A DNA stretch of 64,000 nt, taken from contig CALVBU010000003.1 of NCBI GenBank assembly GCA_944325875.1, positions 62,001 to 126,000 of the forward strand, written 5' to 3'. Positions 24,378-33,020 of this stretch are shown piece after piece; within the stretch, counting starts at the first letter, position 1, and each line of letters starts with the position of its first letter. The notes beneath the pieces are model-generated. The model was not told the DNA's origin. It worked only from the letters and a program-made list of their open reading frames with translations, and did no database searches. The translations under genes were made by a program, and so were the position numbers. This DNA is from Candidatus Gastranaerophilales bacterium. Lineage in GTDB: Bacteria > Cyanobacteriota > Vampirovibrionia > Gastranaerophilales > Gastranaerophilaceae.

Positions 24378-24554
24378 ATGACAGTTAAAGTTAACGATTC
24401 TTGTATCGGATGCGGCGCTTGCGAATCAATTTGCGACGCAGTATTTTCAGTAGACGGTGTTGCAGTTGTTGATGAAGCTGCTGCTGCTGATAACATGGAT
24501 GGCGTAAAAGAAGCTGCTGAAGCTTGCCCAGTTGGCGCTATCGAAATCGAATAA
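24378..24554 (+). CDS. small [4Fe-4S] ferredoxin
   Basis: 58 residues with an AAGGAG site. Cys9, Cys12 and Cys15 (CIGCGAC) plus Cys50 (ACPVGAI) form one cubane-binding site; Cys19 is an extra cysteine in the position that in two-cluster ferredoxins binds the second cluster, but the other second-cluster ligands are missing. The protein is very acidic and ends IEIE. A soluble low-potential electron carrier, fitting an anaerobe. It lies 68 bp after deoB and is followed by a strong terminator. Confidence 0.9.
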   Translation: MTVKVNDSCIGCGACESICDAVFSVDGVAVVDEAAAADNMDGVKEAAEACPVGAIEIE

Positions 24555-24579
24555 TTAACAATAATAAAAACAATTATTG

Positions 24580-24617
24580 AAAAGAACTGATTAATTAATA
24601 AATTAATCAGTTCTTTT
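24580..24617 (+). terminator. ferredoxin terminator
   Basis: A 17-bp perfect stem (24580-24596 with 24601-24617) and AATA loop; the T tract is at its 3' end. Confidence 0.85.
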
Positions 24618-24650
24618 TTATTTATATTCATCTACCTCAAAAGTCAAACA

Positions 24651-24679
24651 AAAAGAGACGGATAAAATCCGTCTCTTTT
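24651..24679 (-). terminator. pckA terminator
   Basis: AAAAGAGACGGAT / ATCCGTCTCTTTT, 13-bp stem with 3-base loop, 20 bp past the pckA stop. Confidence 0.85.
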
Positions 24680-24699
24680 TGTTTTTTATATTGAAAGAA

Positions 24700-26358
24700 T
24701 TATACAGCCAAAGCTGAAGCTTCTTTAACAACTGCTTGTAAAGCTTCCAATGCATCAGCAGGAAGTTTATCAATACCAGCTTTTTCAGTTTCTCTAGATT
24801 TAACGAATTCAATTCTATCATTCATACGAGCAACGAATTGAGAAGCGTATTCTTTGTTAGAGAATGAAGCATCAAAGCCTTCAACATCCATAATTTCGAT
24901 ATCTGAGAAGTTTTCCCATTTATGGAATTTAGCAGTACCTTCAACAATAGCTTCAATAATACCCAATGTATGAGCAGGTTTAACCTTAGTACCCATAAAT
25001 TCACCTGTATTCAAGATGTAGCAATCAACGCCATCAGCGATTAATTGTTTGAATCTTGTATAATCAGTTGACAATGGATATACTCTGAATGGGTTAGCAT
25101 AAGGTTCAACAACCAATGCGTTAGGGTCAACACCAGCAGCTAATCTTTCAGCTGAAGAACGTTTTGTAGCAAGAGTTGCACCCATAGCTGAACCTAATGA
25201 AGCACCTGACAATTTCAATACAGGAGGAATTGTAGGGTCTTTCATTAACCAGAAAATAGCGTTGATTGGTTGGTCAATTCTGTCAACTCTGTTTGGAGAC
25301 CAAAGTTTAGACTTAACTGCACGACCGTTACCATTTCTGATATCTTCAGTAATTGAAACAACTTTACCGTCAGCTAATTGAATAGCACCAGCGTTTTGTT
25401 GAGTTAAGATATATTTGTTATCATCACATCCGATTGGATAATCTGCTGTTTTATCGAAGTAAGCAGGTTCCAAAGCGATAGTGTATTTGTCATGAACGTT
25501 AATGATGAATGCATCATCGTGAAGAACTGTAATATCATATTTGTTGTTGTGTTTAGCGTGAGTAATGGTAGATTTACCAGAACCTGAAAGACCAAATACA
25601 GCAACTTGGAATGATTTACCACCATCAAGGTTATAACGTTTCATACCACCGTGGCAAGAAGCATAACCGTTACGAGCAGCACAACCCCAAGCAAGAGTCA
25701 ATGTACCTTTTTTGTGTTCACCAAAGTATCTCATACCTAAAATAGCTGCACAGTTGTGTTCAGGGTCAAAGAATGTTAAACCGTATGGGAAGTCTGGGTG
25801 AGTCCAATCTGGATCAGAGAATACAAAAATGTCGCCATCTGGAAGTTCTCTAGAATCAGCGTACATTTGAGCATATTGTTCATTGATGTATTGGAAGTTT
25901 AACATCCAAGAATACATAATGTTTTCAAATCCTTCAGGGATCATCAAGTGAGCTTTAACCATGAAGTCTTCTTCCAAACCTACAACAACTTCAGTTTTGT
26001 ACATTAATTTATCACGAGTGTTGTAAATAGCTTCACGAATGATTGGAAGTAAGTATTTCAAATCGCAATTTGGTTCACCAACGATTTTTCTAGCAGCAGC
26101 ACAACGTCCAACTACTGTACCATCGTTGAATAATAATTGGTTAGCACCTTGAGGTAAACCGATTTTTTCAGGTTTAAAAATAGGCATGCCAGTTAACTCG
26201 ATAGTTCCTGGGCTGTTTTTAGCAAGCTTGTAAGCTTCAGAAACAGACTTAACTTCTTCAACATTGTTACCGAAGAAAGGAGCTGTAATAGTTGCACGAG
26301 CAGCTGAATAAAGCTCTTTTAATTCTTCAGAATTTGTAAAAAATTCTTTTGTTGACAT
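24700..26358 (-). CDS. pckA: phosphoenolpyruvate carboxykinase (ATP-type)
   Basis: 552 residues. Kinase-1a loop FGLSGSGKSTITHAKHN, metal motif VLHDDAFIINVHD, and the C-terminal adenine-binding block CYILNTGEFMGTKVKP are those of ATP-dependent PEPCK. It interconverts oxaloacetate and PEP. In a fermenting anaerobe it may run toward oxaloacetate; the sequence does not decide. Codon use is of the highly expressed kind, similar to tuf. AGGAG precedes the ATG; the gene is a single unit between terminators. Confidence 0.93.
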   Translation of the reverse strand: MSTKEFFTNSEELKELYSAARATITAPFFGNNVEEVKSVSEAYKLAKNSPGTIELTGMPIFKPEKIGLPQGANQLLFNDGTVVGRCAAARKIVGEPNCDLKYLLPIIREAIYNTRDKLMYKTEVVVGLEEDFMVKAHLMIPEGFENIMYSWMLNFQYINEQYAQMYADSRELPDGDIFVFSDPDWTHPDFPYGLTFFDPEHNCAAILGMRYFGEHKKGTLTLAWGCAARNGYASCHGGMKRYNLDGGKSFQVAVFGLSGSGKSTITHAKHNNKYDITVLHDDAFIINVHDKYTIALEPAYFDKTADYPIGCDDNKYILTQQNAGAIQLADGKVVSITEDIRNGNGRAVKSKLWSPNRVDRIDQPINAIFWLMKDPTIPPVLKLSGASLGSAMGATLATKRSSAERLAAGVDPNALVVEPYANPFRVYPLSTDYTRFKQLIADGVDCYILNTGEFMGTKVKPAHTLGIIEAIVEGTAKFHKWENFSDIEIMDVEGFDASFSNKEYASQFVARMNDRIEFVKSRETEKAGIDKLPADALEALQAVVKEASALAV

Positions 26359-26460
26359 AATTTTCTCCTTCTTTTTGTCAAAATTATAAAAACGTAAAAC
26401 TTACTTTCTTATACACAAATAATCTATCACAAATAAAAAAAGTCAACAAGTAATAAAATA

Positions 26461-26484
26461 AAAGCGACGCATTATCGTCGCTTT
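26461..26484 (-). terminator. terminator after prepilin B
   Basis: AAAGCGACG / CGTCGCTTT stem with a CATTAT loop; on the minus strand followed by TTATTTTATT. Confidence 0.8.
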
Positions 26485-26555
26485 TTCCTAATATATCTAT
26501 TGCAAATCGTCCCATCCCGAAAAACGGTGTGCTAAATGACTGAATGATTAAATAA

Positions 26556-27623
26556 TTAATCACCTAGACAAATTGCCTGTATGTTGCTACTGTAACGGGT
26601 GCCGCTGTAGTAGTACGTGTAAGTAGGGGTGAAGCCTCGGGCGTATACGCCACCCTCCGAGCCTCCCTCACCCGCAAACAAGTAGAAGCTGGGTTCTGGA
26701 AGGCCTAGAGAAGTTGCGGTTCCTGATTCGTACGTTAAATTGCGTGTGTATCCGCTGCTGCTTATACTCGGGTTTCCTTTGTATATTGCTTGAGCTATTT
26801 TTGTCAAATCGCTTTGGGTTGGCATATTTCCTACTCCGCCACATTGTTTTACTGCTCCTGCCCAATAATCTTGTTCATAATAATAACATCCCTTTATTCC
26901 AAGGTCTCCTTTTTGTGCTTCACACTCTGCTTTTGTTAACGGTGTTGGGGAAAATGGTGCACCGAAACATCTTCCACTATCCAGTTCTATTGCACAGCTT
27001 GAACCTAAGCCATTTGCATTGAATAGAGCTACATCCTCGTTTTGTTTATTCGGTTTCTTACTTCCGTTTATTTCAAACACTGCTGCGACACAGTTTGATG
27101 TCGCATTTGATACGGGTTTGTTATCCTCTGTTGACCAGCCATAAGTTTTTACTGGATCTAACGCTTCACATTTGGTATTGTAGGATAGTATCATTGGCGT
27201 TCCGTCTGCTGTTATTATACCTACATTCGGACTGCTATAATCTGCACTATCGCTGTTTTTCATTTGAAAATTCTTACCTGTCTGAATTTTTTCTACTTCA
27301 TATTCTTTCCCGTCAACTAATGTTATCGTATCATAAGGCCAGCATTCTCTTAGTTTACTTGACGGGCATACCTTTGCTACTTTTAAATGCTTTTGTAATT
27401 CCGCTACAAATGCTGCTGTACTGTCATAAGGGCCTATTAACCCTAAACTAGCCATTTTTTCTGTTGCTTTCGTAAATTTGTACTTCACTGTTCGTATCTG
27501 CTCTGCTCGGACTTTCTTGTTTACTGCCTGATTTAATACGGGTAGTGTTATCGCTGCGACTATTCCGATTACTCCTAATGTTATTAGCACCTCTGCTAAC
27601 GTAAAAGCATTTCTCTTTTTCAT
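26556..27623 (-). CDS. type IV prepilin-like protein B with lectin-like C-terminal domain
   Basis: 355 residues, the largest prepilin here, starting at an ATG with GGAGG. Leader MKKRNA, then FTLAEVLITLGVIGIVAAI. The shared motif appears as EINGSKKPNKQNEDVALF (~195). After it comes an extra Cys-containing ~140-residue domain: MPTQSDLTKIAQAIY and the final QAICLGD resemble Lcl/C-type-lectin-like C-terminal domains. The last part is Tyr/Ser/Gly-rich and markedly GC-richer than the rest, with mostly NNC codons. Probably a tip or adhesive pilin. Expression should depend on the poly-G leader at 27676-27820. Confidence 0.85.
   Translation of the reverse strand: MKKRNAFTLAEVLITLGVIGIVAAITLPVLNQAVNKKVRAEQIRTVKYKFTKATEKMASLGLIGPYDSTAAFVAELQKHLKVAKVCPSSKLRECWPYDTITLVDGKEYEVEKIQTGKNFQMKNSDSADYSSPNVGIITADGTPMILSYNTKCEALDPVKTYGWSTEDNKPVSNATSNCVAAVFEINGSKKPNKQNEDVALFNANGLGSSCAIELDSGRCFGAPFSPTPLTKAECEAQKGDLGIKGCYYYEQDYWAGAVKQCGGVGNMPTQSDLTKIAQAIYKGNPSISSSGYTRNLTYESGTATSLGLPEPSFYLFAGEGGSEGGVYARGFTPTYTYYYSGTRYSSNIQAICLGD
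26583..26651 (-). other. candidate hypervariable region of prepilin B
   Basis: 23 codons just before the invariant-looking QAICLGD end. Sixteen end in C (TAC six times, plus AGC, GGC, ACC and AAC), in a genome that prefers A/T in third position. Adenine-directed mutagenesis of AAC codons in a template repeat would give this pattern in a diversity-generating retroelement. No reverse transcriptase or template is in the window. Confidence 0.35.
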
Positions 27624-27675
27624 AAGTCCTCCGTTTATATACTAATTTCCATTTTAACATTTTTTACACCAAAAT

Positions 27676-27820
27676 TCACCGTGTCTATTGGCACGGCTTG
27701 CTTTTCAGCTCTTTTCGTTCAATCGGAGGTCTAAGTCGGAAATGCTTTTCTCAACTGTTAGTTGGTAGCCCCCCCCCCCGAAATTCTCTCTATATCTATC
27801 TTTTGCATACATCCTCCTTT
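27676..27820 (-). promoter_or_regulatory. poly-G leader B with small ORF and hairpin upstream of prepilin B
   Basis: On the minus strand: AAAGGAGG, overlapping starts ATG 27812 and ATG 27808, G11 (27779-27769), and the block matching leader A. From 27812 the frame passes the tract and ends at 27705 after 35 residues, including GGGGYQLTVEKSISDLDLR. From 27808 it stops after 16 residues (MQKIDIERISGGGATN). A CCGTG/CACGG hairpin (27679-27696) lies between the ORF and prepilin B. Which start is used decides whether 11 G is the on or off state. Confidence 0.6.
27769..27779 (-). repeat. homopolymeric tract, 11 G on minus strand (leader B)
   Basis: Eleven C on the + strand at the same place relative to the conserved block as the tract of leader A. 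Confidence 0.9.
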
Positions 27821-27941
27821 TTAATTTATTATAAATGATTTCTAACATATTTTCAACTATATTCTCTTGTAAGGTAGTTACAAAATAATATATGTGTGCT
27901 ATCATATTAACGTTAAGTTAAATAAGAAGAGGTTTTCAAGG

Positions 27942-28457
27942 ATGAATAAATTCAAAAATTTATCAATTGCTTTTATACTAATTTTAGGATTTGGGATTAA
28001 TGCTTTATCTCTAGCACAACAAGCACCGGTTAGAATAAAAAGTCCTATAATTCCTGCTGCAACTAAAGCTATAGCTACAGCTCCCGCAAAAACTTATGAA
28101 GCGGTAAATCCTGTAATTATGGTAAGCAATCCAAAACCTTATATGAATAAAAATGTAAAATTCAAAGCTAAATTCGATAAATATTCAACGCTAGGTCTTG
28201 ACTATAAGCCAGCTTTTAGAAGCTCTGAAAAGTTTATAACTGTGTTAATTCAACGTAATGATGTATTAACACACAACGTACCGCTATCTGAATTAAAAAT
28301 ATTTTTAGATAGAAAAGAAGCAGAAAAACACATTGATTTAAACTCTGGAGACGAAATCGAAATTGCTGGTCATGTATTTTCTAATGCCCTAGGTGATGTA
28401 TGGATGGATACAGAGAAATTTACAGTTATAAGCACTCAAGCAAAAACTGAAAAATAA
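27942..28457 (+). CDS. secreted OB-fold-like protein, unknown
   Basis: 171 residues from ATG 27942 with AAGGA upstream; the frame extends to 27894 without a ribosome site. Signal peptide MNKFKNLSIAFILILGFGIN followed by ALSLA. An Ala/Pro-rich linker (~22-50) leads to a beta-rich domain (NPKPYMNKNVKFKAKFDKYS ... GDEIEIAGHVFS) that looks like a single OB-fold. No lipobox. It is 24 bp upstream of the GH57 gene, probably one transcript. Exported to the periplasm; ligand unknown. Confidence 0.6.
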   Translation: MNKFKNLSIAFILILGFGINALSLAQQAPVRIKSPIIPAATKAIATAPAKTYEAVNPVIMVSNPKPYMNKNVKFKAKFDKYSTLGLDYKPAFRSSEKFITVLIQRNDVLTHNVPLSELKIFLDRKEAEKHIDLNSGDEIEIAGHVFSNALGDVWMDTEKFTVISTQAKTEK

Positions 28458-28481
28458 GACTTACTGAAACGGAGTTAAGAT

Positions 28482-31004
28482 ATGGAAACAAAAGATAATA
28501 AAGAAGTTAAAACAGCAAAAAAAGAGGTTTTTCTCACTATTCACGGACACTTTTACCAACCGCCGAGAGAAAATCCTTGGTTAGAGGCGATTGAACTTCA
28601 AGATAGCGCTCTTCCTTTCCACGATTGGAATGAACGTATAAACAAAGAATGCTACAATCCAAACTCTGTTTCAAAAATTGTTGACAGTCGTAACAAAATT
28701 CTTGATATGACTAACAACTATGCTCATATGAGCTTTAACTTCGGTCCAACCCTTTTATCTTGGATGGAAAAATTTGCACCACATACTTATGAAAGAATTA
28801 TAAAAGCCGATATTGAAAGCATTGCAGAACATAACGGTCATGGTAATGCTATGGCTCAGGTATATAACCACATTATTATGCCTCTTGCAAACGAAAGAGA
28901 TAAACACACTCAAGTAATATGGGGTATTAAAGATTTTGAATACCGATTCGGCAGAAAACCTGAAGGTATGTGGCTTGCTGAAACTGCTGTAGATGATGAT
29001 ACTCTTAGAATACTTGAAGAAAACGGAATTAAATTTACCGTCCTTTCTCCATATCAAGCGCTTAAAATAAGAAAAGAAGGTAGTAAAGATTGGCAAGATG
29101 TTAGTTGGGGTAATATCGATCCAGCAAGATCTTACAGATACTATATTAAGTCAGCTCCGGGAAAATATATTGATTTATTCTTCTATGATGGAGCAATTTC
29201 TCGTTCTGTAGCGTTTGATGAACTTTTAAAAGACGGAAATAAATTTATCAAACGTTTAAAAGAAGGTGTTTCAGACTTAAGAAACTACCCTCAACTTATT
29301 AACATTGCAACAGACGGTGAAAGTTATGGACACCATACAAAATTTGGAGATATGGCGCTTGCATATGTACTTCAAATTAAAGCAAAAGATGAAGGCTTTA
29401 CTATTACAAATTATGCAGAATATCTTGATAAATACAGAAGCGATTATGAAGCTGATATAAAACAAGCTTCAAGTTGGAGTTGTTTCCATGGTGTTGGCAG
29501 ATGGAAAGAAGATTGCGGATGTTCTACCGGCGGACACCCTGGATGGAATCAAAAATGGAGAAAACCGCTAAGAGAAGCTTTAGACTATCTTAGAGATGAG
29601 CTTGCAAAAATCTATGAAACCGAAGGCGTAAAATATTTCAAAAATCCTTGGGAAGCAAGAAATAATTACATATCTGTTATCTTAGACAGAGGAAGTCATA
29701 CTGTAAATAAATTCCAAAGAGACAACTTCCTTCCTGACTTAACTGATGCAGATAAAGTTAAAGCAATGGAATTGCTTGAAATCCAACGTCAAGCCCTATT
29801 AATGTACACAAGCTGCGGGTGGTTCTTCTCTGAAATTTCCGGAATTGAAACCGTTCAAATTATGAAATATGCAGCCAGAGCTATGCAGCTTGCAGCAGTA
29901 TTTTCTAAGAAAAATCTTGAAAAACATTTCTTAGAAATTCTATCTGAAGCAAAAAGTAATATTACTGAATATGGTAACGGAAAAGACATTTTTGAAAGAT
30001 TCGTAAAACCTTCAATTGTGACAATGAAACAAATTGCAAGTTTATGGGCAGTATCTTCTATATATCAAGACTTTGAAGATGAAGAATACGTATATTGCTA
30101 TAAGGTAACAAGACACGATTATCAAAAAGTACAAAAAGGAAACTCCAGCTTTGTAGTCGGTCATATTGAAGTTCAATCTAAAATTACACTTCAAAAATCA
30201 AATCTGATGTTTGCGCTTATGCAGTATTCTGCAGGCGATTTCCACTGCACAATAAAAGAATTCTCTGATGAAACAGAATATGAAAATATGAAAGCAGAAT
30301 TAATAAAAACATTCTTGCTAAATCCACTTACTGAAATTATTAGGGCTCTTGACGAATTTTTCGGGAAAGAATACTTCACACTCAAAGATATATTTATTGA
30401 AGAAAGAAGAAAAATCCTTCAAATACTCCTTAAAGGTAAAATGCAAAAATTCGCAAGAACCTATGAAGAAATGTATGAAGAAGGAAAAGGCTCAATTTAT
30501 CATATGCAAAATCTTGGGCTTGCAATTCCTGACGAATTCAAAATTTCAGCAAGCTATGCCCTTAGCCGCAAATTTAATGATTTAATAATGCATTCAGGAG
30601 GTTTTGTTGATCCTACAGTAACTCAACAAGCAACAGATATTAATTTTGAAGCTAAAAAAATGGGAATTAAGCTTGATAAATCAGCTTCCAATAACATTTT
30701 TTCAAAGAAAATTATCCAAAATCTCAATAGATTAACCTACGGATTAGAAATTCAACAAGCAGAAGCTCTTCTTGAATTGTTTGAATATGCAGAAAAACTT
30801 GAATTGGAAATTGATATATCAGAAGCTCAAAATACATATTTCACAAAAATATACCATAGAATTGATGATATTATAGAATTGAGCGCACAATCAAAACGTT
30901 CAAAAGATAAACTTTTGGTAGAAATGCTTCTTGACATTGGAGATAAACTAAACATTAATACAAACTTCTATCGTACCAAAATAGATAAGCTACACCTTAG
31001 CTAA
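28482..31004 (+). CDS. glycoside hydrolase family 57 protein with DUF3536-type C-terminus
   Basis: 840 residues. TIHGHFYQPPRENPWLEAIE near the N-terminus is GH57 motif 1. GMWLAETAVDDDTLRILEEN holds the likely catalytic Glu. IATDGESYGHHTKFGDMALA carries the general-acid Asp region. The C-terminal ~450 residues are helical and of the DUF3536 type found fused to GH57 in cyanobacteria and other phyla. Probably cytoplasmic alpha-glucan metabolism (amylase, branching or glucanotransferase-like); the precise reaction is unknown. No signal peptide. Confidence 0.85.
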   Translation: METKDNKEVKTAKKEVFLTIHGHFYQPPRENPWLEAIELQDSALPFHDWNERINKECYNPNSVSKIVDSRNKILDMTNNYAHMSFNFGPTLLSWMEKFAPHTYERIIKADIESIAEHNGHGNAMAQVYNHIIMPLANERDKHTQVIWGIKDFEYRFGRKPEGMWLAETAVDDDTLRILEENGIKFTVLSPYQALKIRKEGSKDWQDVSWGNIDPARSYRYYIKSAPGKYIDLFFYDGAISRSVAFDELLKDGNKFIKRLKEGVSDLRNYPQLINIATDGESYGHHTKFGDMALAYVLQIKAKDEGFTITNYAEYLDKYRSDYEADIKQASSWSCFHGVGRWKEDCGCSTGGHPGWNQKWRKPLREALDYLRDELAKIYETEGVKYFKNPWEARNNYISVILDRGSHTVNKFQRDNFLPDLTDADKVKAMELLEIQRQALLMYTSCGWFFSEISGIETVQIMKYAARAMQLAAVFSKKNLEKHFLEILSEAKSNITEYGNGKDIFERFVKPSIVTMKQIASLWAVSSIYQDFEDEEYVYCYKVTRHDYQKVQKGNSSFVVGHIEVQSKITLQKSNLMFALMQYSAGDFHCTIKEFSDETEYENMKAELIKTFLLNPLTEIIRALDEFFGKEYFTLKDIFIEERRKILQILLKGKMQKFARTYEEMYEEGKGSIYHMQNLGLAIPDEFKISASYALSRKFNDLIMHSGGFVDPTVTQQATDINFEAKKMGIKLDKSASNNIFSKKIIQNLNRLTYGLEIQQAEALLELFEYAEKLELEIDISEAQNTYFTKIYHRIDDIIELSAQSKRSKDKLLVEMLLDIGDKLNINTNFYRTKIDKLHLS

Positions 31005-31007
31005 AAA

Positions 31008-31610
31008 CTACCAATCTATTGAACCATATTTTTTATAAATATCGATAGTATGTTTAATTTTATTTTCTACTGATTCTATTTTTTTCAAATTTTCAGGATC
31101 ATTAGTCTTTGTCTTCAAAAGCTGGAGTTCCAAATAGTCTTCTTTTGCTTTTCGAACTTTTTGCTTAGTTTCTTCACGCTTCAAAAATAACCAAGCTTCA
31201 AATCCACAACCTGGAGGCACTATAGCCCAAGGCGTTGACGGACAATGCCTGCATAATGCTGGTCTTTCCTCATAAATAGGACAAGTATTATCATCTAATA
31301 AATATTTACAACCATAAAAAGTTACTTTATTAATATCAAAATCATCAGCCTCAGACATTTTTTTTATAACATTATCTACGAGTTCCTTATCAACCTTTCT
31401 CGCAGCTTCAATAGAAGGATATGGTACAAATATTTTGAGAAAATCTATAGCACCTTGATCACCTTGAGATTCCAAATATTTTAATTCACAATATGGCTTA
31501 GGCGTTGTCACAACTCTACAACATCTGCCACACATATGACATAACCTTTGAGGACGCGTTTTTAAATAGCTTTCTTCATAACTGCTCATAGTTTTATTAT
31601 AGTGCGGCAT
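31008..31610 (-). CDS. YkgJ-type cysteine-cluster protein 1
   Basis: 200 residues; ATG 31610 and ATG 31589 are both possible and neither has a clear ribosome site. RLCHMCGRCCRVV, FYGCKYLLDDNTCPIYEERP and ALCRHCPSTPW give the Cys pattern of the YkgJ/UPF0153 zinc- or iron-chelating family. The last ~60 residues are a Lys/Glu helix. Convergent with GH57 with 3 bp between stops. A second member lies at 36908-37591 behind rlmN. Role unclear. Confidence 0.8.
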   Translation of the reverse strand: MPHYNKTMSSYEESYLKTRPQRLCHMCGRCCRVVTTPKPYCELKYLESQGDQGAIDFLKIFVPYPSIEAARKVDKELVDNVIKKMSEADDFDINKVTFYGCKYLLDDNTCPIYEERPALCRHCPSTPWAIVPPGCGFEAWLFLKREETKQKVRKAKEDYLELQLLKTKTNDPENLKKIESVENKIKHTIDIYKKYGSIDW

Positions 31611-31717
31611 GCTGATAATAAAAAAAACTTGTTACAATTCTTAAAAAATATAAAAAAAAAGCAATATTTTCTGATTTTTATACTTTTATATATTAGGTAG
31701 TGAAAAGGTAGTATTAT

Positions 31718-32515
31718 ATGCAAAGTGCAGTTCAACAAAATCAGGTTATTCAACCTCAAAAAACAATAGTGCAAAATCAAACTCCGCAAGTTCAACAACA
31801 AGCGCAAACTCAACCTGCGGCACAACAAAATTATGCAACACCGCCAACAATTACAATACCACCTCAAAATCCAAATTATGCAGGCGTAAATATTCAAATA
31901 TTTAATCCATCAGTAGCAACTCCTGGAGGTCCTTCACCTGTGTATAACGTAAATGCACCGTCATATCAATCAGGACAAGCTCCAACAGGCTGCTATCCGG
32001 CAAACTATTATACTCAACAATTCAATAATACTAACCCTCAGCCTGCAGTTGAAAATAAACAACCTCAGCAAGCTGAAACAGCAAAGAAAGAAGAAACTAA
32101 AAAAACAGAAAAAAGACAAATTGTCCAACTTACAGATGACTATCTTAAAACATTAGAAAACTATTTAAACAACCAAGACAAAGAAGTTCGTATGATGGGT
32201 GCAAAAGAAGTAATTGCAAGATTGCAAGAAGATGACTCTAGAAAAGATGACCCAGCACTCACAGCTTTAGTTAATAAAATGCTTCAAGACCCATATCAAC
32301 CTGTCAAAATGCTTGCATTAGGGGTACTTGACTCAAGACAATGTACCGGAAACGATTACACTGTAGGAGTACTTCAAAAAATGCAATCAGGACAGACAAA
32401 TTATGGACAAGATGCAAAAACGGCAACAAATATTCTGTTAAAAATGGCAGGTAAAACTGTAGAAAAAGAATTTGAAGTAAAAGATCAACCTAAAAAAACT
32501 GAAGAGAAAAAGTAG
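31718..32515 (+). CDS. Gln-rich disordered protein with HEAT-like C-terminus
   Basis: 265 residues. Residues 1-120 are almost all Gln, Asn, Pro, Ala and Thr, without charge, as in intrinsically disordered or prion-like segments. Residues 120-140 are a Lys/Glu linker; ~140-250 are paired helices resembling HEAT repeats (DKEVRMMGAKEVIARLQE, QPVKMLALGVLDSRQ). No signal peptide. It lies 7 bp before the next gene, so they form an operon. Function unknown; a scaffold is likely from the fold. The ribosome site is weak (AAGGTAG). Confidence 0.6.
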   Translation: MQSAVQQNQVIQPQKTIVQNQTPQVQQQAQTQPAAQQNYATPPTITIPPQNPNYAGVNIQIFNPSVATPGGPSPVYNVNAPSYQSGQAPTGCYPANYYTQQFNNTNPQPAVENKQPQQAETAKKEETKKTEKRQIVQLTDDYLKTLENYLNNQDKEVRMMGAKEVIARLQEDDSRKDDPALTALVNKMLQDPYQPVKMLALGVLDSRQCTGNDYTVGVLQKMQSGQTNYGQDAKTATNILLKMAGKTVEKEFEVKDQPKKTEEKK

Positions 32516-32522
32516 GTAATAA

Positions 32523-33020
32523 ATGGCATTCTCAGTCTCTAAAATTACAACAGCAATAAAAAATAATTATGGGAAATACCTTGCAAAAGCAGCAGGAGCT
32601 GCCGCGGTTGGTATGGTAGCATATGATGCTCATGTCATTGGCAAACTAAGAGCTGATACCTATTCTCAAAGTAAAGAAGCTGATAGAACAGCATCTTTAG
32701 CAACCAATACTCTATATCTTACAGAACCTAGCACAATACAAACAAAAGTTAAAAAGAAAATATTTAATTTGGAACTTGAAAATAATTTCTTTAACTTCTT
32801 TAATTCAGCAATCGGTTATTTTAGCGGACTTGGAGAAATGCTTATCTCTGGAGTTGTTCCACTGGGCTTAGGTATAACAGCCCTTTTAGCAAGTCCTAAA
32901 AATCATGGCAAAATATGCAAAGGCGCAGGAATTGGCCTTTTAGCATACGGCGGCATAAAATTAGTCAGAGATATATTAGGATTTGGAAGACCTGATCCGC
33001 TTAATTCCAGATTTAAATAG
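32523..33020 (+). CDS. small membrane protein, unknown
   Basis: 165 residues, starting 7 bp after the previous stop. A hydrophobic Ala/Gly-rich helix at ~20-38, another at ~100-122 (SGVVPLGLGITALLA), and a short one at ~133-150 suggest two or three membrane passes. The C-terminus GRPDPLNSRFK is polar. No family recognised. Convergent with trmD, overlapping its 3' end by 8 bp. Confidence 0.55.
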   Translation: MAFSVSKITTAIKNNYGKYLAKAAGAAAVGMVAYDAHVIGKLRADTYSQSKEADRTASLATNTLYLTEPSTIQTKVKKKIFNLELENNFFNFFNSAIGYFSGLGEMLISGVVPLGLGITALLASPKNHGKICKGAGIGLLAYGGIKLVRDILGFGRPDPLNSRFK

